Notes: generated from the letters alone by a model not told the origin. A stretch of DNA of 64,000 nt from Pseudomonas pseudonitroreducens (GCF_021603645.1 NZ_BQHJ01000010.1:1-64000); one strand, 5' to 3'; shown: positions 16,388 to 27,010, counted from the stretch's first letter. Numbers and translations: made by a program.

Positions 16388-17200
16388 ATGCCTGAACTAC
16401 CCGAAGTCGAAACCACCCGCCGGGGCATCGCGCCCCACCTCGAAGGCCAACGCGTCAGCCGCGTGATCGTCCGTGAGCGACGGTTGCGCTGGCCGATCCC
16501 GGAGGACCTCGACGTGCGCCTGTCCGGGCAACGTATCGTGCGGGTGGAGCGGCGCGCCAAGTACCTGCTGCTCAATGCCGAGGTGGGCACCCTGATCAGC
16601 CACCTGGGCATGTCCGGCAGCCTGCGCCTGGTGGAGTGCGGCACGCCTGCAGCGCGTCACGAGCATGTGGATATCGAGCTGGAGTCGGGCATGGCGCTGC
16701 GCTACACCGACCCCCGCCGCTTCGGTGCGCTGCTCTGGAGTCTGACGCCGCTGGAGCATGAGCTGCTGCGCCATCTCGGCCCGGAACCGCTGACCGACGC
16801 CTTCGAGGGTGAACGCCTGTTCCAGCTGTCGCGCAACCGCAGCATGGCGGTAAAACCTTTCATCATGGACAACGCGGTGGTGGTCGGTGTGGGCAACATC
16901 TACGCCACCGAGGCGCTGTTCGCCGCCGGCATCGACCCGCGTCGCGAGGCCGGGACCATCTCGCGGGCGCGCTACGTGAAGCTTGCCCAGGAGATCAAGC
17001 GCATCCTCGCCATTGCCATCGAGCGCGGCGGCACCACGCTGCGCGATTTCGTCGGCGGCGACGGCCAACCGGGCTACTTCCAGCAGGAGCTCTTCGCCTA
17101 CGGGCGCGGCGGCGAACCCTGCAAGGTCTGCGGCTCGACCCTGCGCGAAGTGCGCCTCGGCCAGCGCGCCAGCGTCTACTGTCCGCGCTGCCAACGCTGA
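16388..17200 (+). CDS. mutM: formamidopyrimidine-DNA glycosylase
   Basis: 270-aa Fpg/MutM. It excises 8-oxoguanine and ring-opened purines and cuts the strand. After Met removal the N-terminus is [12 protein letters not shown], with the catalytic Pro and Glu; the lesion-recognition part and a helix-two-turn-helix lie in the middle; the C-terminal zinc finger has C-x2-C (CKVCG) and C-x2-C (CPRC) just before the end. All key residues are intact. Confidence 0.97.
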   Translation: MPELPEVETTRRGIAPHLEGQRVSRVIVRERRLRWPIPEDLDVRLSGQRIVRVERRAKYLLLNAEVGTLISHLGMSGSLRLVECGTPAARHEHVDIELESGMALRYTDPRRFGALLWSLTPLEHELLRHLGPEPLTDAFEGERLFQLSRNRSMAVKPFIMDNAVVVGVGNIYATEALFAAGIDPRREAGTISRARYVKLAQEIKRILAIAIERGGTTLRDFVGGDGQPGYFQQELFAYGRGGEPCKVCGSTLREVRLGQRASVYCPRCQR

Positions 17201-17295
17201 GGCTGCGGGGCCGCCGTTAAGCTGCCGCCCCGATCTGCCACCCCACCTTCTGCCATAACAACAATGGCCCCCGACGAGGGGCCTACAGGTGATTC

Positions 17296-17874
17296 ATGTC
17301 CGGCAACTATCTGCCCCGCAACCCGTTCGCCGAGGCGCTCGGCCACAGCATGCTGCGTGTGGCCGGCTGGCGCATCGAAGGTGCGCTGCCGCCCCTCGAC
17401 AAGTTCGTGGTGATCGGCGCGCACCACACGTCCAACTGGGATTTCGTCCTGCTCCTGGCGGTCAAGTTCGTACTGCGCCTGAATGCCCGCTGGTTCGGCA
17501 AGCACACCATCTTTCGCGCGCCCTTCGGCGGCCTGCTGCGTCGCTGGGGCGGCATCCCGATCCAGCGCCATCTCAAGCTGAATACCGTGGACCAGGCGAT
17601 CCAGGCCTTCCGCGACAACCGCGAGATGATGCTGATCCTCTCTCCGGAGGGCACGCGCAAGAAGGTTGAACGCTGGAAAATGGGCTTCTACCACATCGCC
17701 CGTGGCGCGGGCGTACCGATCGTGCTGGCGGCGCTGGATTACCCGGGCCGGCGGATTGTCATTGGCGAACCGTTCTGGCCCACGGGCAACGAGTCCGCTG
17801 ACCTGGAACGGATGCTGGCCTTCTACAGGCCTTTTGTACCGAAAAAGCCCGAATACGCATTCTTCGGTGATTGA
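17296..17874 (+). CDS. PlsC-like 1-acylglycerol-3-phosphate acyltransferase family protein
   Basis: 192-aa acyltransferase. The HX4D catalytic motif is H44-TSNW-D49, and SPEGTRKK near residue 115 is the phosphate-binding motif of the PlsC fold. It is shorter than classical PlsC (about 240 aa) and lacks strong transmembrane helices beyond a hydrophobic segment after the HX4D motif. The acyl acceptor is not determined; probably lysophospholipid at the inner membrane. Confidence 0.85.
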   Translation: MSGNYLPRNPFAEALGHSMLRVAGWRIEGALPPLDKFVVIGAHHTSNWDFVLLLAVKFVLRLNARWFGKHTIFRAPFGGLLRRWGGIPIQRHLKLNTVDQAIQAFRDNREMMLILSPEGTRKKVERWKMGFYHIARGAGVPIVLAALDYPGRRIVIGEPFWPTGNESADLERMLAFYRPFVPKKPEYAFFGD

Positions 17875-17957
17875 AGGCTGTCACGCGACAAGTCATGGAG
17901 CGCTGTTATAGTTATGGCAGTCTGCCTGCCCAACTAAACAAAAAAGGACTTCCTTCC

Positions 17958-18296
17958 ATGACCCTGTTCCGCACCACCGCCACTGCAATGGCACTGGCCT
18001 GTGCATTCTCGGTGCTGCCGGCTGTTGCCCAGGATGCGGTGAGCAACGTCAGCGGCGACCCGACCTACACCGTCGAAGCCCCGCCGGCCTACGCGATGAT
18101 GGGCGACCTGCTCATCGCCCGCCCGCTCCTGATCGCCGCCACCGTGGTGGGCACTGCCGCCTTCGTGGTGACCCTGCCGTTCAGCGCGGCAGGCGGCAAC
18201 GTCAAGGAAGCAGGCCAGGCGCTAGTGGTGGATCCAGGCAAGGCCGCCTTCGTGCGCTGCCTGGGCTGCACCACCAGCGGCTACAAGAAGGACTGA
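17958..18296 (+). CDS. small exported membrane protein, function unknown
   Basis: 112-aa protein with a signal peptide ([15 protein letters not shown], cleavage near residue 25) and one further hydrophobic helix ([24 protein letters not shown], about 60-83). Two Cys lie near the end in CLGC. The ATG at 17958 follows AAAAAGGACTTCC. I believe similar proteins are conserved next to mutM in Pseudomonas, where some are labelled multidrug transporter; with one helix that label is not justified by the sequence. Confidence 0.7.
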   Translation: MTLFRTTATAMALACAFSVLPAVAQDAVSNVSGDPTYTVEAPPAYAMMGDLLIARPLLIAATVVGTAAFVVTLPFSAAGGNVKEAGQALVVDPGKAAFVRCLGCTTSGYKKD

Positions 18297-18369
18297 TCCG
18301 TCGTCCTGTTCCGGGGCGGCGTGGCCGCCTCGCCCACCCGGCTTGCCGGGTGAATTCCATGGGTAGTCC

Positions 18370-20217
18370 ATGCACCTGAGCAGCCTGAAGAAGCATCTGC
18401 GTCCGCTGCTTCTGCTGCTGGTCGCTGTCATCCTGGGCTATACCTTCTGGTCCAGCGCCGGCCTGCTGCAGTTGGGAGCGGGCCTGGCGCTGTTCCTGTT
18501 CGGCATGCAGTGCCTGGAAGAAGGACTGCGCGATCTTGCCGGCAGCCAGCTCGAACGCTGGCTGGAGAAGAGCACCTCCACCCGCGGCAAGAGCCTGCTG
18601 TTCGGCCTCTTCGGCACCTTCCTGCTGCAATCCTCCACCCTGGTTTCCCTGCTTACCATCGCCTTCATCAGCACCGGGCTGATCCAGTTGGCGGGTGGTA
18701 TCGCGATCCTGTTCGGCGCCAACCTGGGCGCCACCAGCGGTATCTGGCTGCTGGCGCTGGCCGGGCAGAACCTCAGCCTGAGCCCCCTGGCGCTGCCCTT
18801 GCTGGTGTTCGGCATCCTGCTGGGCTTCAACGGCGCCAAGAGCAAGGCCGCCGGACGCATCCTGCTGGGCATCGCCTTCATCTTCCTGGGCATCGATCAG
18901 ATCAAGGACGGCTTCGGCAGCTTCGGCGATGCCATGGACATGAGCGCGCTGCGCTCGGACGGGCTGCTCGGTGCGCTGCTGTTCGTCACCTTCGGCCTGC
19001 TGATCACCGTGGTTCTGCAGTCCAGCCACGCCACGCTGATGCTGACCCTCGCAGCGCTGGCCGGCGGCCAACTGGAGCTGGGCCAGAGTCTGGCGATTGC
19101 CATCGGCTCGAATGTCGGCAGCAGCGTGACCACGGCCTTCGTCGGCTCCCTGGGCGGCAACCGCAGCGGCCAGCGACTGGCACTGGCGCATGTGCTGTTC
19201 AACGTGGTGACCGGGGTCCTTGCGTTCATCCTGCTCGCGCCGCTGACCTGGCTGGTGCACTGGCTGGTGACGCCGCTGGGGCTGGCGGACAACCCGATGA
19301 TCCAGCTGGCGCTGTTCCACACCCTGTTCAATGGCATGGGCGTGGCGCTCTTCTGGCCGATCCAGGGCGCGCTGGCCAAGGCGCTGGTGCGCTGGCTGCC
19401 GGAAGTCGAAGAGCCGGCGGTACTGATCACCGACATGGCGCCGGCCCTGCCGTCCATCGAGCGCACCCATGCGCGCTACCTCAACGAACGCGCGCTGGAT
19501 TCCGCCGACGCCGCCGCCAGTGCGGTCCTACAGGAGTTGCGGCACCTGGGCCGGCTGAGCATCGAGGTGATCTGCCACGCGCTCTACCTGCCGGTGGATA
19601 TGCTCAGCCAGCCGCGCATCGACGAGAACGAACTGCGCGCGGCGCCCGATCGCCACGCGTTGGGCGCGGAAGTGCTCTACCAGCGTCATATCAAGGGGGT
19701 CTATGGCGATCTGCTGAGCTTCATGGGGCGCCTCGAAGTGCCTCTTGACGAGGAGCACCAGCGCTTCTGGCTGTCCTGCCAGGTCGTGGCGCTGCAGCTG
19801 GTGGATGCGGTGAAGGACGCCAAGCATCTGCAGAAGAACCTCGGGCAGGCCCTGCACGGCGAGCCATCGGCGCTACGCGATACCTATGTCGAGCTGCGCC
19901 GGCACCTGATCGCGATGCTGCGGGAAGTGCGCGCACTGGGTTCGCTGATTGGCGGCGATCTGCCGGCAGAGGCGTTGGCGGCGCGCCTGCAGTTGCTCGA
20001 CGAAAGCGCCGCCGAGTTCGACGGCGCCTTCCGCCAGCGGCTGTTCGCCGCCGTACGCCGGCACGAGCTGGACGGCCTGCAGATGAGCTCGCTGATGAAC
20101 GACCTGGGCTATGTCAGCCGGATCATCCAGAGCTTGCGCAACGTGCTGCAGCTGGGCACCGAGCATGGCCTGTTCGAGCCAGGCGAGGACGAAACGCCGG
20201 GGCTCATCCTTCCCTGA
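18370..20217 (+). CDS. Na/Pi cotransporter family protein with PhoU-like C-terminus
   Basis: 615-aa inner-membrane protein. About nine hydrophobic helices occupy residues 10-330 and include the duplicated family signature QSS (FLLQSSTLV and VVLQSSHATL), typical of NptA/YjbB sodium-phosphate transporters. Residues about 360-600 are soluble, helical and PhoU-like. It probably moves phosphate using sodium. Its TGA stop abuts the stop of the convergent ggt gene with no base between them. Confidence 0.9.
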   Translation: MHLSSLKKHLRPLLLLLVAVILGYTFWSSAGLLQLGAGLALFLFGMQCLEEGLRDLAGSQLERWLEKSTSTRGKSLLFGLFGTFLLQSSTLVSLLTIAFISTGLIQLAGGIAILFGANLGATSGIWLLALAGQNLSLSPLALPLLVFGILLGFNGAKSKAAGRILLGIAFIFLGIDQIKDGFGSFGDAMDMSALRSDGLLGALLFVTFGLLITVVLQSSHATLMLTLAALAGGQLELGQSLAIAIGSNVGSSVTTAFVGSLGGNRSGQRLALAHVLFNVVTGVLAFILLAPLTWLVHWLVTPLGLADNPMIQLALFHTLFNGMGVALFWPIQGALAKALVRWLPEVEEPAVLITDMAPALPSIERTHARYLNERALDSADAAASAVLQELRHLGRLSIEVICHALYLPVDMLSQPRIDENELRAAPDRHALGAEVLYQRHIKGVYGDLLSFMGRLEVPLDEEHQRFWLSCQVVALQLVDAVKDAKHLQKNLGQALHGEPSALRDTYVELRRHLIAMLREVRALGSLIGGDLPAEALAARLQLLDESAAEFDGAFRQRLFAAVRRHELDGLQMSSLMNDLGYVSRIIQSLRNVLQLGTEHGLFEPGEDETPGLILP

Positions 20218-21921
20218 TCAGCGCAGTGGCGCCGCCAGCTCGGTAGCCAGGCCGATGCCGCGCGGATCGCTGGCGGACTGCACCTCACCGGACTTCTTGT
20301 TCCACAGCAGCACCTGCTGGTTGCCGTAGGCGCGGCCGACATCCTTGAGGGTGTAGCCACGACGCTGCAGGTCAGCCATTTCGGCAGCGCTGAATGCGCG
20401 CGGCTCGTGCTCGATCACGTCGGGCAGGTACTGGTGGTGGTAGCGCGGCGAGGAGACCCAGCGCTGCACCGGCTTGCCATCCAGGTAATCGAGCATCGCC
20501 AGCAGCACCATGCTGGGAATCCGACTGCCGCCGGGTGTGCCGAAGGCCGCGAGTTCTCCCGGGCTCTCGATGAAGCTCGGGCTCATGCTCGACAGCGGCC
20601 GCTTGCCGGCGGCCACGGCATTGGCCTGGGTGCCGGTCAGCGCATAGGCGTTGGCGCCGCCGAGGTCGGTGGCGAAATCGTCCATCTCGTCATTCAGCAG
20701 TACGCCGGTACCGGGCACGGTGAAAGCCGCGCCAAACGGCAGGTTGACCGACAGGGTGGCGGCCACGGCGTTGCCGTCGGCGTCCATCACCACGAAGTGA
20801 GTGGTGTGATCGCCCTCGCGCCAGGCCGGCGCCGGCGGCAAGCTGGAGCTGGGTGTGGCGCGCTGCGGGTCGATGCCGGCGGCCAGGCGCTTCAGGTAGT
20901 CCGGCGCGAGCAACTGGTTGACCGGGTTGGCGACCCGATCGGGGTCGCCCAGCAGCCCGCGGTCACGGTAAGCGCGGCGCAGGACCTCCACCACGTAATG
21001 TGCTCGTTGCACCGGTTCGGCCTTCTGCCAGGGCAGCTGCTGCAGCATGCCCAGGCTTTGCGCCAGGGCGATGCCGCCGGCGGAGGGCGGCGGGGCACTG
21101 ATCAGTTCGCGCCCGTCGGCCAGCGGGTAGCGTAGCGCCGGGCGTTCGACGGTGCGGTAGCTGGCGAGGTCTTCGAGGCTCCAGATGCCGCCGGCGGCGC
21201 GCACGCCTTCCACCAGTTTCGCCGCCGTCTCGCCTTCATAGAAGCCAGTGCGGCCGTAGCGCGCCAGCTTCTCCAGAGTGTTGGCCAACTGCGGCTGGCG
21301 CATCAGGCTGTATTCCTCGGGCAGGTTGCCCTGGTCGAGGAAGATGCGTGCGGTCTCGCGGTCCTTGCGCATCGCGTCCAGGCGCCAGGAGGCGCGGTCG
21401 ATGTAGACGCGGTCGATGGACACACCGTCGGTGGCCAGGCGGATCGCCGGCACGAGGTTGTTCGCCAGGGTCTTGCGGCCGTAGCGGCTGGTGATATCCG
21501 CCAGGGCGGCGGGGAGGCCGGGAATGCCGGCGGCCAGCGGGCCATTGAGCGACAGTTGTGGGTCGACCTTACCGTTGCGCTCGTACATCCGCGCACTGGC
21601 GGCCAGCGGGGCGCGCTCGCGGGCGTCGATGAAGTGGTAGGTCGGCGGGCTGCCGGCCTTGCGCAGCAGGAAGAAGCCACCACCGCCCAGGCCCGAGCCA
21701 TAGGGCTCGGCTACTGCCAGGGCCGCGGCGATGGCCACGGCGGCGTCGAAGGCGTTACCGCCGTCGGAGAGGGTTTCCAGGCCTGCCACGGTGGCAGACG
21801 GGTGCGCCGTGGCGACGCTGGCCTGGGCCGGATGCTCCGCTGCGTGCAGGGCAAAGCTCAGCAGCAGGAGGCTGCAGAAGCCGAGCAGGGAGGCGCGGGA
21901 GCGGGAGTTCAACAGGGACAT
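20218..21921 (-). CDS. ggt: gamma-glutamyltranspeptidase
   Basis: 567-aa periplasmic enzyme that hydrolyses or transfers the gamma-glutamyl group of glutathione. A signal peptide covers about residues 1-27. The autoprocessing site is before Thr373 in GDHTTHF, giving large and small subunits; the oxyanion and substrate motif SSMSPS and the GGSRIPSM segment follow in the small subunit. All key residues are present. Monocistronic by position, and convergent with the Na/Pi transporter. Confidence 0.95.
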   Translation of the reverse strand: MSLLNSRSRASLLGFCSLLLLSFALHAAEHPAQASVATAHPSATVAGLETLSDGGNAFDAAVAIAAALAVAEPYGSGLGGGGFFLLRKAGSPPTYHFIDARERAPLAASARMYERNGKVDPQLSLNGPLAAGIPGLPAALADITSRYGRKTLANNLVPAIRLATDGVSIDRVYIDRASWRLDAMRKDRETARIFLDQGNLPEEYSLMRQPQLANTLEKLARYGRTGFYEGETAAKLVEGVRAAGGIWSLEDLASYRTVERPALRYPLADGRELISAPPPSAGGIALAQSLGMLQQLPWQKAEPVQRAHYVVEVLRRAYRDRGLLGDPDRVANPVNQLLAPDYLKRLAAGIDPQRATPSSSLPPAPAWREGDHTTHFVVMDADGNAVAATLSVNLPFGAAFTVPGTGVLLNDEMDDFATDLGGANAYALTGTQANAVAAGKRPLSSMSPSFIESPGELAAFGTPGGSRIPSMVLLAMLDYLDGKPVQRWVSSPRYHHQYLPDVIEHEPRAFSAAEMADLQRRGYTLKDVGRAYGNQQVLLWNKKSGEVQSASDPRGIGLATELAAPLR

Positions 21922-22044
21922 GGCATCTCACGAACCGCCGGCAGGGCCGGCTGGAAAACCAAACGGGGCGAAGGTGGAGGATAGACAATCCACGACGCCC
22001 CGCGTTTGTGAGAACTCAATGAAAAAGTGTCGAGACGCGCGAAG

Positions 22045-23028
<984 letters not shown>

Positions 23029-23116
23029 CTACCTGAGATAACCGGCGAAAGACCGACGAGTCGAGTACAGGCCGCGTGCCAGAGCCTGCGCGCGGATTTT
23101 CGCAAGGAGAACCCCT

Positions 23117-23234
23117 GTAGGAGCGAGCTTGCTCGCGAACCAGTCCCGCAGCGGAGAATGTTCGCGAGGCCGAATCCATTCCCTACGGATAACGGCATTC
23201 CCCACATCCCTGTGGGTCACAAGCTCGCTCCTAC
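23117..23234. repeat. REP pair carrying a 51-bp insertion (copy A)
   Basis: The left arm GTAGGAGCGAGCTTGCTCGCGAAC is normal. The right arm is split: GTTCGCGAG (23160-23168), then 51 extra bases (23169-23219), then CAAGCTCGCTCCTAC. The insert includes a hairpin CCCACA-TCCC-TGTGGG. A second element at 60593-60715 is split at the same base by the same 51 bp with one mismatch. The rest of the 350-bp gap between coaD and the GMC gene contains no gene I can support. Confidence 0.88.
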
Positions 23235-23270
23235 GAAGAAGCATCTCACGCGGATGGTCCGGGAGTCGCT

Positions 23271-24866
23271 TCAGGCCTTGCCCAGCCGCTTGGCCAGCGC
23301 ATCGGCCAGTTGCGCGGTGAGGCCGTAGACCGAGAGCTGCGGGTTGGCGCCGATGCTGGTGGGGAACAGCGAGCCGTCGTGGATCGACAGGTTCTCCAGC
23401 TGGTGGTGGCGGCCGAGGCTGTCGCACACCGATTGCTTCGCATCCTCGCCCATGGCGCAGCCGCCCATCACGTGGGCGCTGCCCAGGCGGGTGCGGTAGA
23501 GCTCCAGGCTCAGGCTGTCGATCAGCGCGTGGGCCTCCTTGGCGGTTTTCACATAGTCGGCGTCGGCATGCAGCGGCAGCACCGCCTTGGCGCCGGCGGC
23601 GAACTGGATGTCGGCCATGGTGTGGAAGGCGCGGCGGATGCCGTCCCAGGTGTAGTCGGTCATCTGGTAATCGAGCACCGGGGTGTCGTCGCCGCGCAGG
23701 CTGACCGAGCCCACTGCGCTGTCCGGATGGAAGCCGTCGCGCATCAGCGCCAGGATCACGTTGGTGTGCGGCAACTGCTCCATGCGCAGTGCGTTGTCCT
23801 CGCCGAAGCGGCCGAGCAGGGTGGCGCTGAGTGCCGGTTGCAGCGGCGGCACTTCGAGCTTGTAGGACATGCGTCCGGTGGCGCCGTCGTCCCACTGGAA
23901 GTGGTCGGAATAGATCGACTGCGGCGCGCCATAGAACGGGTTGATCACTTCGTCGAACAGCGCGGCGCTGAAGTTCACCGTGTGCAGGAAGGTGCGCTGG
24001 CCAACACGCCCGTTCGGATCCGGTGCCTTGGAGCGCAGGAGGATCGCCGGGGTGTTGATGCCGCCGCCGGAGAGCACGTAGTGACGCGCCTTGATGGTGA
24101 TCTTGCGGCCGGTGGGAGCGACGCAGCGCTCGTCCATGGCCGAACACTCCAGGCCGCTGACCTTGTTGCCGTCGTGCAGCAGGCGATCGGCGCGGGCGAG
24201 GAACAGCAGTTCGCCGCCTTTTTCCAGGGTCGCCGGGATGGTGGTGACCAGCATCGACTGCTTGGCGTTGGTCGGGCAGCCCATGCCGCAGTAACCGATG
24301 TTCCAGCAGCCACGGACGTTGCGCGGGATGACTTTCCAGTGCAGGCCGAGCTTCTCGCAGCCGTTGCGGATCACATCGTTGTTGGCGTTGGGCGGCATGA
24401 TCCAAGGCGCGACGCCCAGACGCTGTTCCATCTTCTCGAACCAGGGCGCCATCTCGGCGACGCTGTGGCCCTTGACGCCGTGCTCCTTGGCCCAGTGTTC
24501 CAGGGTCGGCTCCGGGGTGCGGAAGCTGGAGGTCCAGTTGACCAGGGTGGTGCCGCCCACGGCGCGGCCCTGGAGGATGGTGATGGCGCCGTCCTTGCTC
24601 ATCCGGCCGATGCCTTCCTGGTACAGGTTCGGGTAGGCGTCGGCTTCCTGCATCTTGAAGTCGCTGCTGGTCTTGAGCGGGCCTTCTTCCACCAGCAGCA
24701 CCTTGTAGCCGGCAGCGCTGAGGGTTTCGGCGGTGGTGCCGCCGCCGGCGCCGGTGCCGACGATCACCACGTCGGCTTCCAGAGTCAGGTCCTTGTCCAG
24801 GCGCGAGCCGTTGTGGACTTTCCAGCCGCGGGCCAGGCCCTCGGCGAACAGATCGGGTACGGGCAT
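23271..24866 (-). CDS. GMC-family oxidoreductase (alcohol dehydrogenase type)
   Basis: 531-aa FAD flavoprotein. The Rossmann motif GTGAGGGTTAE is near residue 37; a Cys-rich segment GCWNIGYCGMGCPTNAKQ is in the middle; C-terminal GMC His and Asn fall in GSAHVMGGCAMG and the SIGANPQLSVYGL region. The long substrate-binding part and Cys motif resemble fatty-alcohol oxidase or choline-dehydrogenase-like GMC enzymes. It follows a Tat-exported small protein and an aldehyde dehydrogenase in one operon, so it probably makes the aldehyde that the latter oxidises. Substrate unknown. Confidence 0.88.
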   Translation of the reverse strand: MPVPDLFAEGLARGWKVHNGSRLDKDLTLEADVVIVGTGAGGGTTAETLSAAGYKVLLVEEGPLKTSSDFKMQEADAYPNLYQEGIGRMSKDGAITILQGRAVGGTTLVNWTSSFRTPEPTLEHWAKEHGVKGHSVAEMAPWFEKMEQRLGVAPWIMPPNANNDVIRNGCEKLGLHWKVIPRNVRGCWNIGYCGMGCPTNAKQSMLVTTIPATLEKGGELLFLARADRLLHDGNKVSGLECSAMDERCVAPTGRKITIKARHYVLSGGGINTPAILLRSKAPDPNGRVGQRTFLHTVNFSAALFDEVINPFYGAPQSIYSDHFQWDDGATGRMSYKLEVPPLQPALSATLLGRFGEDNALRMEQLPHTNVILALMRDGFHPDSAVGSVSLRGDDTPVLDYQMTDYTWDGIRRAFHTMADIQFAAGAKAVLPLHADADYVKTAKEAHALIDSLSLELYRTRLGSAHVMGGCAMGEDAKQSVCDSLGRHHQLENLSIHDGSLFPTSIGANPQLSVYGLTAQLADALAKRLGKA

Positions 24867-24905
24867 CGGAAATCTCTCAGGCGAATTCTTGTTGTTCTGG
24901 CGGAA

Positions 24906-25451
24906 TCAGATCTTCGGCGGGCCGGGGTAGCCGCAGTGGCCCCAGGACTCCGGGCGGCTGTACCAGGCCATCATCACCAGTTGCAGCAGCGAGCTGTGGC
25001 CCATCTTCAGCAGGGAGATGAAGCTGTTCTGCCAGCGGTTCAGGAAGTTCTGCACGTCCTGCGCGCTGGCGTTGTCCCAACTGCCCCAGATGCCGGTGAG
25101 CGGCCCGCGGGTGATCGGCAGGGCGAGCACGTCGAACAGCTGCACGGTGAGCTTGAGCATTTCCGGGGAGAGGTGGTTGAGGCTGTTGTCCAGGCTCTGG
25201 ATGGTGCCCTTGACTGCCTCGGCCATGCGCTCGGCGGGCACGGCGCCGGCCAGCATCACCGGGATCAGCGCGCGCAGGAACGGCAGGTCGGACTCGCGCA
25301 GCACGGCGTAACCGCTGGCCGGAGTGCTGGCGGAGCAGCCGCTGAGGCTGGCGGTGACGCCGGCCGTGGCGAGGAAGGCGCCGCCCAGCAGGCCGATCTT
25401 GAGCACGCCGCGCCGGGAGAGTCCCGGCGCGCTCAGGGAGGTGTCTGTCAT
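24906..25451 (-). CDS. Tat-exported partner protein of the GMC oxidoreductase
   Basis: 181-aa protein. The signal LSRRGVLKIGLLGGAFLATAGV carries a twin-arginine motif, and the sequence SLSGCSAS near residue 40 could be a lipobox-like cleavage site. The mature part is helical (LPFLRALIPVML, ALPITRGPL). It resembles the gluconate 2-dehydrogenase subunit 3 type of partner and may carry the signal-less GMC protein through the Tat pore. It lies 39 bp before the GMC gene and 35 bp after the aldehyde dehydrogenase gene. Confidence 0.75.
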   Translation of the reverse strand: MTDTSLSAPGLSRRGVLKIGLLGGAFLATAGVTASLSGCSASTPASGYAVLRESDLPFLRALIPVMLAGAVPAERMAEAVKGTIQSLDNSLNHLSPEMLKLTVQLFDVLALPITRGPLTGIWGSWDNASAQDVQNFLNRWQNSFISLLKMGHSSLLQLVMMAWYSRPESWGHCGYPGPPKI

Positions 25452-25486
25452 TCTTATTGTTTCACCTGGAGTTGATAGGGAACCGG

Positions 25487-26917
25487 TCAGCGGATGAACA
25501 GCTTGTAGACCAGCTTCTGCAGCGATTTACCGTAGGGCGGGTAGATCACCCGCGCGGCGTTGAAGCGCGGTTTGCTGAACACGCCCTTGGCCTTGGAGAA
25601 GGTCAGGAAGCCTTCGTGGCCGTGGTAATGGCCCATGCCGGAGGGGCCGACGCCGCCGAAGGGCATGTCGTCCTGGGCGACGTGCAGCAGGGTGTCGTTG
25701 AGGCACACGCCGCCGGAGTGGGTCTGGGCCAGCACGTGGTCCTGCTCGCGCTTGTCGTAGCCGAAGAAGTACAGCGCCAGCGGGCGGTCGCGCTCGTTGA
25801 CGTAGCTGAGCGCCTGGTCGAGGTTCTGGTAGGGGATCACCGGCAGCAGCGGGCCGAAGATCTCTTCTTGCATGATCTTCATCTCGTCGCTCACGTTCAG
25901 CACCAGCGCCTGCGGCAGGCGGCGGCCCTGGGCCTGCGGGAGCAGCGGGATGACGGTGGCGCCGCGGGCCTGGGCGTCGGCGAGGTAGCCGTTCAGGCGC
26001 GACAGCTGGCGCTCGTTGATGATCGCGGTGTAGTCCGGGTTGTTTTCCAGTTTCGGGAAGAAGCCCTGGACCACTTGGCGGTAGCTCTCGACGAACTCGT
26101 CGACGCGGTTCTGCGGCACCAGCACGTAGTCCGGCGCCACGCAGGTCTGCCCGGCGTTGAGCGATTTGCCGAAGGCGATGCGCTCGGCGGCGTCCTTCAT
26201 CGGCACGCTGGCGGAAATGATCGCCGGCGACTTGCCGCCCAGCTCCAGGGTGACCGGGGTGAGGTTCTCGGCGGCGGCGCGCATCACGTGCTTGCCGACG
26301 CTGGTGGCGCCGGTGAACAGCAGATGGTCGAAGGGCAGCTTGGAGAACGCCACGCCGACGTCCACTTCGCCCTGCACCACGGCGACCAGGTCCTCGGGGA
26401 AGACCTTGGCCAGCAGGTCCTTCAGCACGCGGGCGGATTCCGGGGTGGATTCGCTCATCTTGATCATCACCCGGTTGCCGGCGGCCAGCGCGCCGGTCAG
26501 CGGACCGATGGCGAGGAACAGCGGGTAGTTCCACGGCACGATCACACCGACCACACCCAGCGGCTGGTAAATGACCTTGGCCGAGGCTGGCATGAACTGC
26601 ATGCCCACGCTGCGACGCGAGGGCTTCATCCACTTCTTCACGCGCTTGGTGGCGTAGTGCACGCCGTGCAGGCTGGGCAGCACCTCGGCGAGCAGGGTCT
26701 CGTCGGCGGAACGGTTGCTGAAGTCGCTGTTGATTGCATCGATGATCGCCTTCTGCTCGGTCACCAGCAGGTTGGCGAGGCTTTTCAGCCACTGGATGCG
26801 CTGGCCGGCGTCCGGCATCGGGTTCGCGCGATAGGCCTGGCGCTGGCGTTCGAGAAGGGTTTCCAGCTGGCTGATCTGCTGCTGGGTCTGCTGCAGGTAG
26901 GCGATATCGGCAACCAT
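25487..26917 (-). CDS. coniferyl-aldehyde dehydrogenase family protein
   Basis: 476-aa NAD(P)-dependent aldehyde dehydrogenase, most like the CalB/coniferyl aldehyde dehydrogenase group of Pseudomonas. The catalytic Cys is C259 in NAGQTCVAPDY and the general-base Glu is in LELGGKSPA; the cofactor motif FTGATSVGK is present. The start at 26917 has an AGGAG Shine-Dalgarno 8 bp upstream; the frame is open 17 codons further, but that start has no such site. First gene of a three-gene operon with the Tat partner and GMC oxidase, facing the TetR gene. True substrate probably a fatty or aromatic aldehyde. Confidence 0.9.
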   Translation of the reverse strand: MVADIAYLQQTQQQISQLETLLERQRQAYRANPMPDAGQRIQWLKSLANLLVTEQKAIIDAINSDFSNRSADETLLAEVLPSLHGVHYATKRVKKWMKPSRRSVGMQFMPASAKVIYQPLGVVGVIVPWNYPLFLAIGPLTGALAAGNRVMIKMSESTPESARVLKDLLAKVFPEDLVAVVQGEVDVGVAFSKLPFDHLLFTGATSVGKHVMRAAAENLTPVTLELGGKSPAIISASVPMKDAAERIAFGKSLNAGQTCVAPDYVLVPQNRVDEFVESYRQVVQGFFPKLENNPDYTAIINERQLSRLNGYLADAQARGATVIPLLPQAQGRRLPQALVLNVSDEMKIMQEEIFGPLLPVIPYQNLDQALSYVNERDRPLALYFFGYDKREQDHVLAQTHSGGVCLNDTLLHVAQDDMPFGGVGPSGMGHYHGHEGFLTFSKAKGVFSKPRFNAARVIYPPYGKSLQKLVYKLFIR

Positions 26918-27010
26918 GACGGGCTCCTGGCGGAAGCGGGTGGGGAAGCTCTCCGGGGATTCACACAAGGATCTCGGATGCTTCGCGTTTTTATACTGTC
27001 GCTGGTTTTT

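Noticed and set aside
17266-17283. GGCCCC-N6-GGGGCC hairpin upstream of the acyltransferase gene as a terminator of mutM
   Set aside because: Stem of six base pairs without following T; may be chance in GC-rich DNA.
17958-18296. Multidrug transporter label for the 112-aa protein
   Set aside because: One signal peptide and one further helix are not enough for a transporter, and no transporter motif is seen.
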